Assembly (NCBI GenBank): GCA_032871835.1
Contig: CM065295.1
Coordinates: forward strand, 43,274,360-43,338,359
Source: Dipteronia dyeriana
Lineage: Eukaryota > Streptophyta > Magnoliopsida > Sapindales > Sapindaceae
Reading direction: 5' to 3'
DNA length: 64,000 bases
Positions 1 to 11,209 of the stretch are shown here, in pieces. Both the position numbers and the translations under genes were made by a program. Every line of letters starts with the position of its first letter. Position 1 is the stretch's first letter. The notes under the pieces are model-generated. The model ran no database searches, was not told the origin of the DNA, and was given only the letters and a program-made list of their open reading frames with translations.

Positions 1-2305
1 GTTAAGAATCCTTTTCAAAAATAAATTCTATCATACACCAAGACTCCTAATCCAACTCAATAGTGTATTTGTAACCATATTAAAGACTTTCTAATTTGAT
101 TAGATAAATAATTCCTCTAATTTATCTACTTATCAAATATAGTATTTAACATTAATTATACTACCAACAATAGTATAATTTTAGGAGACCATCTCTTACT
201 AGGAATTTTTTTTTTTACTTTTAATTAAATAATTAATTAATCACCAAATTAATTAATTTCCATTTAATTAAATAATAAAATAATATAATATAATTAAACT
301 ATTATAAATAGCCTTGCTGCCCATACCAATATATATGGGTCAATATATTATTTTCTTATTTTATTAAATCCATTTGACCTTTATAAAAAGTCCACATGTG
401 AACAATACCCATTCTTACAAAAAGAAACAAGTCCGCATGCCTCAATACAATTCTAGATGGACCTCTAAATTGGCCCGGTAGAATATATCAAATGATCCAT
501 GCAAGTTCATGTGGATTGGGGATCTTGGCTGGCTATCTAAATTTAAGCTCCAATAGACACAACCCAATCACAATCAACAAATGATTCACTTAGGTCCGAT
601 ATATTTAATTTTAGTTCACTCCACTAAAGAACTAAAATTGAACTCTTAAATAAAGATATAACAAGTTGATGTTACTCATTCATACCCTAGACAACCTTAT
701 TGGATAAAGTGTATCCTTGTGAAGAATACCAGTAATCGCCAAGAGCTCATAGATCGCCTATAGATCTCCAAGTTATCATATTTACTCATATGACCACATT
801 TTGAACTTGGATATTTTGACTTGTCTAGAAGCCATGTTTCAATAGACACTATTGAAAACTTAACGTTAAGATTTAATATCCAATACCTCAAAACATCCAT
901 ATGATGGTATTCTACTATCATTTAATAAATGGAGCCACGATGTCCATATCTATAAATGAAGTTCTCTATCGATTAACAAATGAATACCACCAAACTATCG
1001 AGGATAGACTATGCTATATAATCGTACTCATTGATAGCTCAAATGATAACACTTGCAACCATAAGTCCATCATTTATCTCAGGATTGAGATAGACTCTCC
1101 GATTGTCTTCAAATGAAAACTTTTATCCATTGACGGTTCTAGATAAAGTATTTCATTTTGATCCTATTCAATGCACACAGTGCACTAGATTCTTTTGCCC
1201 AAAGACACCACACTTTGATGATTTTAGACTCATCATAACACATTTGATCCCACTCAAATGCTAGCAAAAGAATCTACAACTTTGACAAGATAAAGGCGCC
1301 TAACCTTTTTTCTTAAGTTGTGAATATTATTCAAGACTAACTAAAGAATTGTGTCTACCTCATACATATCTAGATGTATGAACAATTATTTTTTTCTCAG
1401 AGTCTTTTGACCTTATGATTATTTACTTTTAACAATTATAATAATTAAACTATAAATGTTATAAGATGTGTTTAACTAGAAATCACTTTATTAATATGAA
1501 AAGATTGGCAAATACATTATTATACTCTTGCTATCGAGCATAATCCTAACATCTTGGTCACCAAGTTAATCCTCTTTGGAGAGGATTAGGTCTCCTAAAT
1601 TAAAAGCATGTAGAATTCGATCACTACATACATATATACATACATACATATATATATATATAGTATAATTTGGCCATACTAGGTTTTTTGGAAGAAAAAA
1701 TTCGGCCACCACTCATTATTCTTGGAGAGAAAAATTTCGGCCAAGGCTAAGTTTTTCTTGAACAGAAATTTCTGCCACCATAGAATTTTGAGAGGAAAAA
1801 AATTAGCTTTTGCTCTAGAAAAAATTCGGTCTACTCATAGATATTGTGTATTGAATTCGGCCAAGGAGAAGAGAAAAGACTAACGTTTTGTTTTCGATAG
1901 TACACTAGTATCCTTTACATCAAAAGGGTTTTGTTTATAAAATCAAATCGGGTTCACGCGAGTTTCAATCAATTAGATTGATAATTCACAAGTGACTGGA
2001 CGTTCTTTGTTTTTCTCTTGGAGGATTATTGTGACTAACAAAGAAAAGGATTTTGTTTGTTTCGATCCTCAGGTATACAGTTTAAAGAAAGGGAGCCCAC
2101 ACTCCTAGGTGATTCTTGTTCATGATTTGATTGGAAGATCTTACGAATTCAATTCGACTCTAGTTCAATCGTCATGAGAAAAATAGTTTTATTATACATT
2201 AATTAATATAGAGTTAAGGTTCTTTCTATTAAAAGGAAAATTTTAAAATATATCAAACCCTAATTTTATGCTTCCGCCGCGTTTTTGAATCGATTTTTCC
2301 CTACA
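1..2305 (+). mobile_element. Copia-type LTR, probably a solo LTR, inserted in G1 RNase H
   Basis: The window opens on GTTAAGAATCC, which is one base short of a canonical LTR start (TGTTAAG). The block ends with CTACA at 2305. The last 40 bases, with a CTTCCGCCGCGTTTT motif, resemble the 3' ends of plant Copia LTRs as I know them. Directly after it, on the minus strand, an RNase H reading starts in mid-domain (FQCHP), so this block interrupts the Gypsy element to its right. No long ORF or Copia protein motif is visible inside. The interior is AT-rich, with a TA/CATA microsatellite near 1630-1662 and repeated short TTCGGCC motifs at 1690-1865. If the left edge is the true LTR start, the LTR is about 2.3 kb. 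The left target duplication lies outside the window, so solo status is inferred. Confidence 0.55.
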
Positions 2306-2700
2306 TGGGTGGCATTGGAAATATGACCTTAGCTTGCGTGCGGCTACAACAATGCTAAAGCCAATTTCTCAAATTTGTTATTCCTTGTCTCAGCGTCGAG
2401 CAACGTTTTGCATACATAGTATACTGGGTGTTTTAAGCCTTCTTCCTCGCTGATTATCATGACATTTATTGTAGTGTCAGACACCGCTAATTACAAGTAT
2501 AATACTTCTTTGTCTTTTGGCTTCGATAGCAAAGGTAGCGAGCCTAGATACTCATTCAAGTCTTGTAATGCTTTATCGAACTATTCATTCCACTTGGCTG
2601 CCTTATTTTTTCTTAATGTTTTGAAGAAAGGTTATCATCATTTGGACGAGTTGGAGATGAACCTGTTCAACACTGCTACTCGACCTTTGAGCATTTCTAT
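2306..2700 (-). pseudogene. G1 RNase H fragment
   Basis: The minus strand reads as the segment following Gypsy reverse transcriptase. It includes LYLAVSDTT followed by a KTLLDAETR-like stretch, KFEKLALALL, and then, after a frame change and stop near 2350, AARKLRSYFQCHP. These match the usual RT-RNase H order in plant Gypsy elements. The reading is cut exactly at 2305/2306 by the flanking LTR, and the remainder of RNase H is not visible in the window. Confidence 0.75.
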
Positions 2701-3480
2701 GTCTTTGATGTATTTTAGGGATTCGATTCCTTTGATTCATCGGATTTGGTCAGAATTTGCTTCGACTCCTCTTCGGGTCATCCGATAACCTAAATTTTTT
2801 CTAGAGGATAAACCAAAGGAGCATTTAGTAGGGTTTAGTTTCATAGTATATTTATCTAGCACGTCGAATGACAGCCTTAAATGCTTTACATGTTGTCGAG
2901 CGATAAGGGATTTGACCAGTATATCATCGATGTAGACCTCCATCATTGATCTGAGCATGTCAAAGAACATTTTGTTGATCAATCATTAGTACATCGTATC
3001 TGCATTTTTTAAATCAAAGGGCATAACCTTATAACAAAAAATACCTCTTTCGGTGACAAATGCCATTTTATCCTAGTCATTTATGTGCATGAGGATTCGG
3101 TTGTAATAAGAGTAGACGTCCATGAAGCTGAGTAGTTCATGTTCTACTATGGCATCGACCAGCCTATCGATGTGAGAATATGGGAATAGGTCATTGTGGC
3201 ATGCCTTATTCAGATCCTTGAAGTTCATGCAAACATGCTACTTCCCATTTTTCTTCTTTACGACCATGACATTTGTTAGCCAGTCCGGATACTTCACTTC
3301 CCTGACAAATCTGATGTATCAGCTTTTGGACTTCCTCATTTATTATTTTATTCCTCTTCGGTCTAAACTTCCTCATCTTCTGTTTTACTGGTGAGTGATC
3401 AAGATCTACCTGTAAAAGATGAACAATTACCTCTGGGTCGATCCCGACCATATTTGAATATGACCACGTAAAACTGTTGC
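2700..3480 (-). pseudogene. G1 reverse transcriptase
   Basis: Two minus-strand open stretches (3451-3206 and 2982-2737) carry RT landmarks. The first has the N-terminal segment with VKQKMRKFRPKR and NEEVQKLI. The second has the catalytic YIDD box in VYIDDILVKS, then LNPTKCSFG and a GYRMTRRGVEA segment typical of the thumb side. Sequence between them reads as the fingers and palm but with frame breaks. No full-length frame remains, so this is a decayed RT. Confidence 0.85.
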
Positions 3481-3899
3481 GACACTCTTTTAGGAAGTCG
3501 ATTAGCCGATGAGCTGCTTTCGGATATCCTCGGGTAGCTTGGACTTGATTATAACTTTACGCTCAGGTTGTTTTGGGTTGATCAACACTTCGTCGAGTTC
3601 TTCCAGCTTAGGGTTGTTTGGTGTCAACTCGACCTTGGTTTCCGGCAATTGCTATAATTTCTCCTTTTTTTTCATAGCGTTCTAGAAGCATTCTCTGGCT
3701 GCTCTCTGCTCACCCCTAATCTCTTGTACTCCCCACTTGGTAAGGAATTTGATCATCCATTGATAGCGTTCTAGGGAGACTGACAGTCGAGCACCAAGAA
3801 AGTGATATATAGGTTTACCCCTTCGGCGTAGATTGATAACACAATCTCGCCTAACGTACTCTTCTGTTCACCGTTGAATCTAGTAAGTATTATAGTTCG

Positions 3900-4000
3900 A
3901 CGATTGATTTTGACTCCTCGACCTATATTTCTCTGAGCGCATAGTTAAAGAAGATATTACAAGAGCTACCGTTATCAATTAAAATTCTTTTGGTCAAAAA
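3900..4000 (-). pseudogene. G1 aspartic protease motif
   Basis: On the minus strand a short reading gives RILIDNGSSCNIF. Its D-N-G-S-S core corresponds to the D-(S/T)-G active-site region of plant Gypsy proteases, where D-G/N-G-S-S variants are common. It sits between the gag zinc knuckle and RT, as expected. Only the active-site neighbourhood is recognisable. Confidence 0.6.
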
Positions 4001-4128
4001 ATTAGCAATATGTAAAGAAATGACTAGAGCGTTGTGGCGAGGGAAAACAAATTTGATTTGTCGGATTCTTTGAATATGACAGTCTCATCGATTTTTGACT
4101 TGTATTTTTTACGGGTTTAGATTTTGAG

Positions 4129-4607
4129 TCAAGTATGCATCTTTGCAATCGAATAGCTCACACTATTAACCTCTGATCCACCTGTGATATAGTTAATGAT
4201 TCTCTCATGTTGGGGTGGTGTTGATGGGTTATCGTCCGGATTGGCTAGTTGTTTCTCATCGCGTTGAGCCAGGGTCTCTTTTTCTGTGTCAGTTAGGAAT
4301 TCTTGTAGATGTCCCCACTTCAAGAATTCCGCTACTTCTAGTTTGAGGGCAATGCAATCTTCTGAGCGGTGGCCGTGATCCCCATAGAAATCACATCGAA
4401 ATCTGGTTTCCCAATGTTTTGTTGGAGCATTCATCTTTCTTGGCCACTTGATTTATCCTCTTCCCATTTGATATGGGCCCATGTTTTTGCCAGCACGTTC
4501 TCCCTTGTTTTACACGGATATATGGTGAGCTCTTTGTACAAGTCTGAGTCGTAGCTGAGTCCTTTCTTGAATGCATAGATATCAGTCACTTGGTTATGGT
4601 GAGGGAT
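4129..4607 (-). pseudogene. G1 gag, 3' part with zinc knuckle
   Basis: The minus strand from the CACTA-like insertion edge reads the conserved gag segment YAFKKGL and on to KTWAHIKWEED. It then hits TGA, and the reading resumes in another frame with MNAPTKHWETRFRC. The knuckle reads C-DF-Y-GDHG-H-RSED-C, so the second zinc ligand (C or H in working copies) is Tyr. The frameshift near 4435 and the lost ligand both indicate decay. Confidence 0.75.
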
Positions 4608-7600
4608 CACAACAAAAAAATTGATTTAAAGTGACACATTTTCTTTTGACACATTTTGAATGTGCCACTATAGAGATTATTTCGTGACAAATTCTATTTA
4701 TTGTCATTATATTTTGTAAATTGAGACTTTTTTAAAAAAAAGTTGTCACAATTAGTGAAAAAAACTTGATAATTCAAGACAAATAATATAATTAGTTACA
4801 AAATTAATATATAAAATAGGAAAGATTTTTATTCTATGCCTTATAAAAATTTCACTAACAAAAATAAAAAGGATCATTCTTCTATGGAAAGATAATTAAG
4901 GAAAAAACATCTTTTTTTTTATACAATGGTCACTGTGGGGGAAAAAATCTTTATTTTATTAAGAGATTGATTAAAGGATTCTTTTTTACGGAATATATAC
5001 TATATTATCTTAAAATAATTACTAAAAGAAAAAACTATACGTTTTTCTAAGTATAAAAATCTTATAAAATCTTAACTAAGTTATTTTACAAAAAAAATAT
5101 GAGGTTTTTAAAAGGCACAAAAAATATTTAATTTTATTTTTTGAAGAAAAAATATCATACTCACGGTGTGTGTGTATCTGTGTTTTATTATTTCTTATCT
5201 CATATTTGCTTCTTTTGGCTCTTATCCCATCTTCATGTCTTTTGGTTCTCTCAATGTCTCTCAGTGTAACTATCTAGATTTTCTCTTTATTTCCCTTCTC
5301 CTTGAAAATATTTGTTCTGTTTGAAACCGTGATTCATTGAAAGAGTCACCAACATTATAGAGAACATTTATATTTTTCTACAGTCTTTTATATTATAATT
5401 TTATAGTAGATTTTATATATTATCTAATCCTTCATGTTTATATTTTTAAAATTGATAGTTGGTAATTTAATTTGTTTTAGTGTTTATTTTATTCTACTTG
5501 TTTTTCAGAGTCAGAATCTCAAATTCGAGCTTCATATATATATATTGAAAGTTTCTTTAATTAAGGTGCGATTTTTTATGAGGAATTTTATATATTGTTT
5601 TAGGGATATTTCTTAAATTTAATTTGTTTAAAATTTTTATAAGGAATCTATAATGATTATTTCACGATTTATAGGCATTGTTCATAGATTTCCACATGAC
5701 ATGGTAATATTTGTAAATGTGCACACTAACTGTTTGATAAAATAATTCTTATACTAACAATGAAAATCAAATTCTGTCTTAATAGGAAATGTAAGACCCT
5801 ATCATGCAGCTGTTTTTTAGCCCGTTTTTGTTTTTATTTTAAAAAAACGATATCGAATTTCTGTTCGTTAACCGTTTTTTATATTATTTTTAAAAAATGA
5901 AAAACAAAATAAGTGTTAACAGTGAAAATTTCGAAAAACACAAAATACATGTTTTCTTTGATTTTGTTTTTTACTCTTTTTTTATTTCTTTTTCTTTTTC
6001 TTTTCCGATTCTCTTCTTCTTCTTCTTTGAACCTGCTTCTTCTCAAATCCTCCTCCTCTTCTTCTTATGCGAACCTTTTCCTTCTCCAATCCTCTTCTTT
6101 TTCTTCTTTGATCCTCTTCTTCTTCTCCGATCATTCTCCTTCTTCAATCCTCTTCCTTTCTTTTTCTTCTTTTCTTCTTCTGATCGATCTGGTTTCCATT
6201 ATTTTTCTTCTTTTTATTTTTTTTTTACATATAATTTATTACTTTTTTTAGATTTGTTAAAATAATACATATTTATAATTTAAGAGTTTAGTTTTGATTA
6301 ATTGATTATTTGGTTTTTTTTCTAGTAATTTGTGATAAGTTACTTTTGTTTAATTAAAAAATTACAATACAAAAATTATATTGATTAATTATTTAATCAA
6401 TTTGTTTATAATTATAATTATATTAAACATAATGCAAAAATTGATATTTCAAATTTTGATAGTTTTCGGTTAATCTACCAGACGTGTTTTTTTCGTTTTT
6501 ATTTTCAAAATACAACTTTCAGTATATGTTAACAGAAGCGTTTTCAGAATTCAAAACTGAAACCAAAAACACTATTTTCATTTTCATTTTTATTTTCGAA
6601 AAACAGCAATTGAAAAACATTTACAGAACGAACCCTAAGCTTTTCTCGATCTCAATTTTTTAGGGTTTGTTTTCTTGTACTTGTTTTTAGGTCAAAATCT
6701 CAAATTTGAGATTCATATACTGAAAGTTTATTTGAATAAGGTATGTTATATATATATATATATATATATAAGACTTTTATGTATATCTTTAAAGATATCG
6801 ATGGAGAGTTTTTCAGTTGGTATAATTTTTCTTTATATTTTTTTTATTTCACACTTTGCCCTCTTAATTTATTAGTGTTGATGTTGAGGCTTGATTTTTT
6901 GAGTTGATGGTAATGACTGAAAATATATCTCTTATTTGCTTTAATTTTTTTAGTTGAATTTAATGACCATATTTCTTTGCTCACATTTTTATTTAATTCC
7001 TAGCATTTGAGTGGAAAATGATGTTTTTTTTCTTTGTTATAAAATTTATGTTTCCCGTATTATCTCATGTGAGATGGAGGATTGGTAGGTGTTAAGCTAC
7101 ATATTCTCATTTTTCTATAACTCTTGGTTCAACATAATGTGCTTGTTTTATGTTTGGATATCAAACTTGTAGAATTTAATTTATACTTGTTCTAAGTTTT
7201 ACCAATATTGTTGTATTTTTCTTCAGTAGAACTTTGAGGACTTAATTTGTTCTCATTAATTTTCTTTTTGAATGTCTTCGTGTATATAGGCTTCTTTTAT
7301 AGAACATAAAGATTCTTCAGCTACCTATGGACTACGTAGATCTTTGACTTCTAATATTTCAAAATCAAAATCTCAGAAGTTTCACTTATGTTAACATATG
7401 TTATTTAGCAATATACTCTGGAAAATGTTGAATTACTTTCGTAACGATACCATATTATGTTAGTTTCTAAACATATTTTTTAATGGAAGGAATACTTATA
7501 GAATGCAATATCATTTGTTGAGTGACATGTTTAATTTGGTTATATTTTTATTTTCTTTTTTTATATAATATATATTTAGATTAAATTTTAACAATCGATT

Positions 7601-8044
7601 AAATTGTCACTAAGTACGATATAGTGACATAATATTATTAACTGTCATTGAGTTCGCGTATTGGGACAAATTTTAGATGGTTAACTTAATTTTCACTAAG
7701 TATGCCTTTGGTGACATAATTTTCAGACATTATTTATCACTAGATTTATTAAATAGTGACAATTTTCAAACAAAAAATTGTCACTAAGAATGTTTATAGT
7801 GACAAAATCTTCAAACGGTTAATTGTCACTAAATATAAATTTAGTGATACGATTTCTATTTTGTCACTAATTAAGATCAAGTGATAATATGCCACTAAAA
7901 ATTATGATTTGTGACAAGTACCAAAAAAATATCACAAATACTTTTAGTGATGGGGGCAAAGGTGAAAAATTGTTAGTGACACTTTTTTTTCATAATATTG
8001 AAATTGTCACTCGTAGTAACAATTTTTTTTTTACATTGTAGGTC
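4608..8044. mobile_element. CACTA-type non-autonomous DNA transposon in G1 gag
   Basis: The left end reads CACAACAAAAAAATTG. The reverse complement of the right end reads CTACAATGTAAAAAAAAAAT followed by TG, a degenerate inverted terminal repeat resembling CACTACAAGAAAA. GAT at 4605-4607 and GAT at 8045-8047 fit the 3-bp target duplication of CACTA elements. Taking out the element and one GAT leaves the gag reading in frame across the junction, which supports these edges to within about 3 bp. Subterminal TGTCACTAA...TAGTGACA units occur at 7600-7925 and more loosely at 4640-4720. I see no transposase. The interior has a TTC-rich tract (about 5980-6190), a (TA)n run near 6745, and an internal direct repeat (about 5490-5570 and 6665-6745). 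Confidence 0.7.
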
Positions 8045-8700
8045 GATTTTCTTGGACTGGATCTGTACCTTTTCCCTGTTGAAGCGTCCGACGTAGGATC
8101 TCAGGTTCTTGCCATGTCTCCAGGATATGGCATATAGGTCATCCGACTGTTTCTTGAGCTTTTGATTGCTTACGAATTGCTCCATGAATGTGTCTATGAG
8201 CTACGTAAATGAAGAAATATAGTTATTAGGTAAATTTGTATACCATTTGAGGGTGGGGCTGCCGAAGTTGGATCTAAACGTTGTACACATGCACACTTCT
8301 TAAAGGTCGTGTGAGACAGCTGTAGTGAACGTGCGCTATTTGTATAGCGCTATGTTGTCGTCTGGATCAGTTGTGCCTACAAACTGCTTCATGTTTGGGA
8401 AGTTGAACTTCTTGGGCATCTCGATCGAGGCAATTATGTTGATAAAGGGTGAATTGGTAGAGCTATTCACTGTGATTTTCTTGATTGGGGCTGAGACTTT
8501 TGGAATCCTTTGTATGAGAGCCATAATTTTTGCAAACCCGCAAGAAAGTTCTGGGTCAGCAATGGCATGCAAACCTGAATTAGATTTTACAAACTTAGGT
8601 GTCAACTAGAGTGAGATCGGGGTCCTGAAGGCGTTCTTTGGTTGTAGACCGCTGTCATGATTATGGTCTTATCATGTTGGTTGTGGAGTCGACATGATTG
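8045..8700 (-). pseudogene. G1 gag, 5' part
   Basis: Minus-strand readings give a retrotransposon gag capsid-like region. An open stretch (8605-8336) has FNFPNMKQF and GTTDPDDNIALYK, the usual entry to the domain. After frame breaks come GSPTLKWYTNLP and, past an in-frame TAG, MEQFVSNQKLKKQSDD and YVGRFNREK. The domain continues beyond the CACTA-like insertion at 4129-4607. The order and spacing match plant Gypsy gag. The stop and breaks make it non-functional. Confidence 0.75.
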
Positions 8701-9078
8701 GTACGTTCACTTTAGCTTGAACGGTTTGAGTTATGCCTTAAGGGTTCACTCCATCAGGAATCAATTATGGTCCTAGAAATCTATTGTTGAGGCTACTGGG
8801 GTTGTCCTGTCGACATCCTGCATGGGGTTGTTCGCTTGGAGCGAGGATATCAATGGTAGGTTTCTAGGTGTGCCCTTGATTATCACACACAATTCAGCGT
8901 TCTTGGTTCGGATCGGTGCATTCTCTGCTTTGAGCTCTCGCAATTTCTATGCATTGGCGGTCTTCTGAGCAGTCAGTGCAACGAGCTGCTTTTCGACAGT
9001 TGGGGTGTTTCCATCTCTTGACATCCTGAGAGTCCTTCGTTCGATTCAACTAGTTCGTCTATGAAACTGCAATAGACC

Positions 9079-9096
9079 CCATGGTGGGCACCAAAC
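9079..9096 (-). other. G1 primer-binding site
   Basis: On the minus strand the LTR end (CTACA) is followed by GTTTGGTGCCCACCATGG. A TGGTGCCCACC-type sequence next to the 5' LTR is expected for a tRNA primer-binding site. I cannot assign the tRNA with certainty. Confidence 0.55.
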
Positions 9097-10155
9097 TGTA
9101 GATAGTCGATATGCAAATAGAGTGGATCGGGTCGGTTTCGAGTTAGGTCCAAGCAACTTGGTATAACCGGTCGAATCAGACAAGTCGACTATTCCAAACA
9201 CCTATATATAAAAAGATGAAAACAGAGAACTGAAAAAGAAGAGAAAAAATGTGGGTGATCAATTTTTGGCCTTAGGCACGCTTAGGCTGAGCGTGAAAGT
9301 AAAGGGTGGTCGAAGTTGATTAAATGAGAACATTCTGGTGGCCGGACTTTGTTCTAAAACAGAGTTTCAACACGCAAGAGCTTTGGTAGCAAAGAAAGAA
9401 AATCCGTATCCTTTCTCACTAGGAGAAAGGTTCTATTTATAGATCACCAAGACCTCTTGAATGGTGGAGTGCTATTGGGAAATATTTCTGAAATCCAGAC
9501 TGGGTTTCACAGGATTACACAGTCATTTTACTAGTTAAACTAGTGTATGCATTATCAACAATTTCAGTGGTTCGATTGAAGTTAAGGATTGACTGAGTCA
9601 AACTGGTTTTAGTAATGGTCTTTTCGAGTCGACCTAAATCGAGTGGGCCTGGATTAGTGATGTAGAACAGGTAGCTGGCTTTTACAAGGCTTTGAGGGAC
9701 CATCATTTGACTGTGAGGCATGTCATTTTTCAGCCAAATTTCATCGTTTGGGCCCCGAAATTGCAGTTTTCCATTTTAGGAAACTTTCCTTTTTAGTCAA
9801 AAGTTGATTTTGACAATTAAGAATCATCTACCGTCAATTCTGACTTGTTTATGGTCGTTAGTATATTTTATTTCCGCAACTTTCGTGATTTCGCTATTTT
9901 GACAAATTTTGCTATGTAATTCTGTTTTCTGTCCAATAAGGATTCGGGTTAGGGTTTAGTCTCTTTAAATAGTCTTGTAAGCCAAAAGACAGTTTTTGGA
10001 TTGAATAAATTTATCAGAGTACTCTCTTTATTTTCTGGTTTTATAGAATATAGACGTCGGTCCATTTTCTTTTGTGCTTCCACTTCGTCAATCAGGTCCA
10101 ATCACGATGTTGGTCGTGGGCTTAAACGATGGACCTAAAGCCTATTTTTAAAACA
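9097..10155 (-). repeat. G1 5' LTR
   Basis: The block starts TGTAGATAG and ends TTTTAAAACA in plus orientation, giving the TG...CA ends expected of an LTR, 1,059 bp long. It adjoins the primer-binding site at 9079-9096. The second LTR is outside the window, so the outer edge rests on the CA terminus and sequence character only. Its promoter side (U3) faces the thioesterase gene. Confidence 0.6.
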
Positions 10156-11209
10156 TGTGATTGATTGTTAGAAAAGTATTTGTGGAAATCAATTACTTCT
10201 TAACCACACATTCATTATAATGCTTATGTGTCATGAGATTAGATGAGATAAGAAAAAAAATCAGATCAGTATAGGATCTAAATTCATTTTTGGCTACCAC
10301 ATATACTTCTTGTCAATCTTGAAGTAGGGGCAGTATTTCCGATCTAGTAATTCAACTGCTTGCCTTGCCTTGCATTGTATCATGTATTCATGTATCAACG
10401 GTTCGTGATAATATATCTCACATACCGAAAATAGGTTCTCAACCGGCTCAAGTAAATTAAATTTCTTACTAGTTTTTGCTTTTCTTGTATCATCTTTACT
10501 TTGTTTTTAATTTCTTACTATTTTTTCCTTTTTGGGTCATCCGTCATCTTAACTTTTTCTACTGTCCCCTTGAATTTTTCCTTTGTTAATAACTTACTTA
10601 ACTGTCTTACTTCCATAGTCAACAACATGGTCAGGATTCATTATAAACCAAAAAATAAATATTTGTATGCTTTTAATTTTGTTTTTTAACTTATAGAGTA
10701 TTAATTGACGTGTTTGTCTTTTGAGTTTTGTCACACTTTTAACAAAATATTTTGAACTCCCATTCTGATTTTCGAACCACTCCAATTGTTTGGAGGTGTC
10801 CCTTTTTTATAGCACAAAACACAAGTCAAATGGCACGCTACTAAATATCGATGTGCATATACAAGACCACTCAAATTCCTCTAATTTTGCGTGTAATTAT
10901 ATGCTATCTATTCACATCTCTCCATTAATTTCTTCCCTACCTAATAAAAGTTGTTGAACTGCAAATCTCATCTCCTCCAGTAATTAATTATTATTTTTCA
11001 TGAACCCTCAAGTTTTTTAATAAGAGAGACATCTTCCTTTTTTCCGTTCCTTGTCTTATGCTTTTCTGAGCCAGTAGTTACACCAACTAATATTTGAAAT
11101 TTCTCTATACAACAAGGAAACAAAAGCTAGATGATAATAAAACTACAACAACTTGAGTTAATTTGGATTATCACAAACAAATTATTGAATGATCACTTAG
11201 CATTTAGCA
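10156..11209. other. Upstream region of the thioesterase gene
   Basis: There are about 1.05 kb of AT-rich sequence between the G1 LTR and the thioesterase ATG. It should hold the promoter. I see no unambiguous TATA box at a fixed distance, no protein-like ORF and no transposon ends. The last 60 bases before the ATG are AAC/CAA-rich, typical of a plant 5' leader. Confidence 0.4.

Larger units (their letters stand above)
2306..10155 (-). mobile_element. Ty3/Gypsy retrotransposon G1, minus strand, 5' part
   Basis: Reading the minus strand from 10155 downward gives 5' LTR, primer-binding site, gag, protease-like segment, reverse transcriptase and RNase H. Integrase and the 3' LTR are not in the window, because a Copia LTR (1-2305) interrupts RNase H and the rest would lie to the left. 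Gag is interrupted by a CACTA-type element (4608-8044). Stops and frameshifts in gag and RNase H show the copy is dead. It belongs to the gag-pol Gypsy group by its YIDD box and gag zinc knuckle. Its LTR shows no clear relationship to those of elements P and M. Its 5' end lies 1,054 bp upstream of the thioesterase start codon, and it is transcribed away from that gene. Confidence 0.85.

Noticed and set aside
2459..2788. 109-codon plus-strand ORF
   Set aside because: It is the shadow of the G1 RT/RNase H region, whose minus-strand reading is clearly protein-like.
5897..6265. 122-codon Phe/Ser-rich ORF
   Set aside because: It is a translation of a TTC-rich tract within the CACTA-type element.
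5800..6620. Possible nested element with TTTTT-rich ends inside the CACTA-type element
   Set aside because: The ends (GCAGCTGTTTTTTAGC and AAAAACAGCAATTG) are loosely complementary, but no target duplication could be found.
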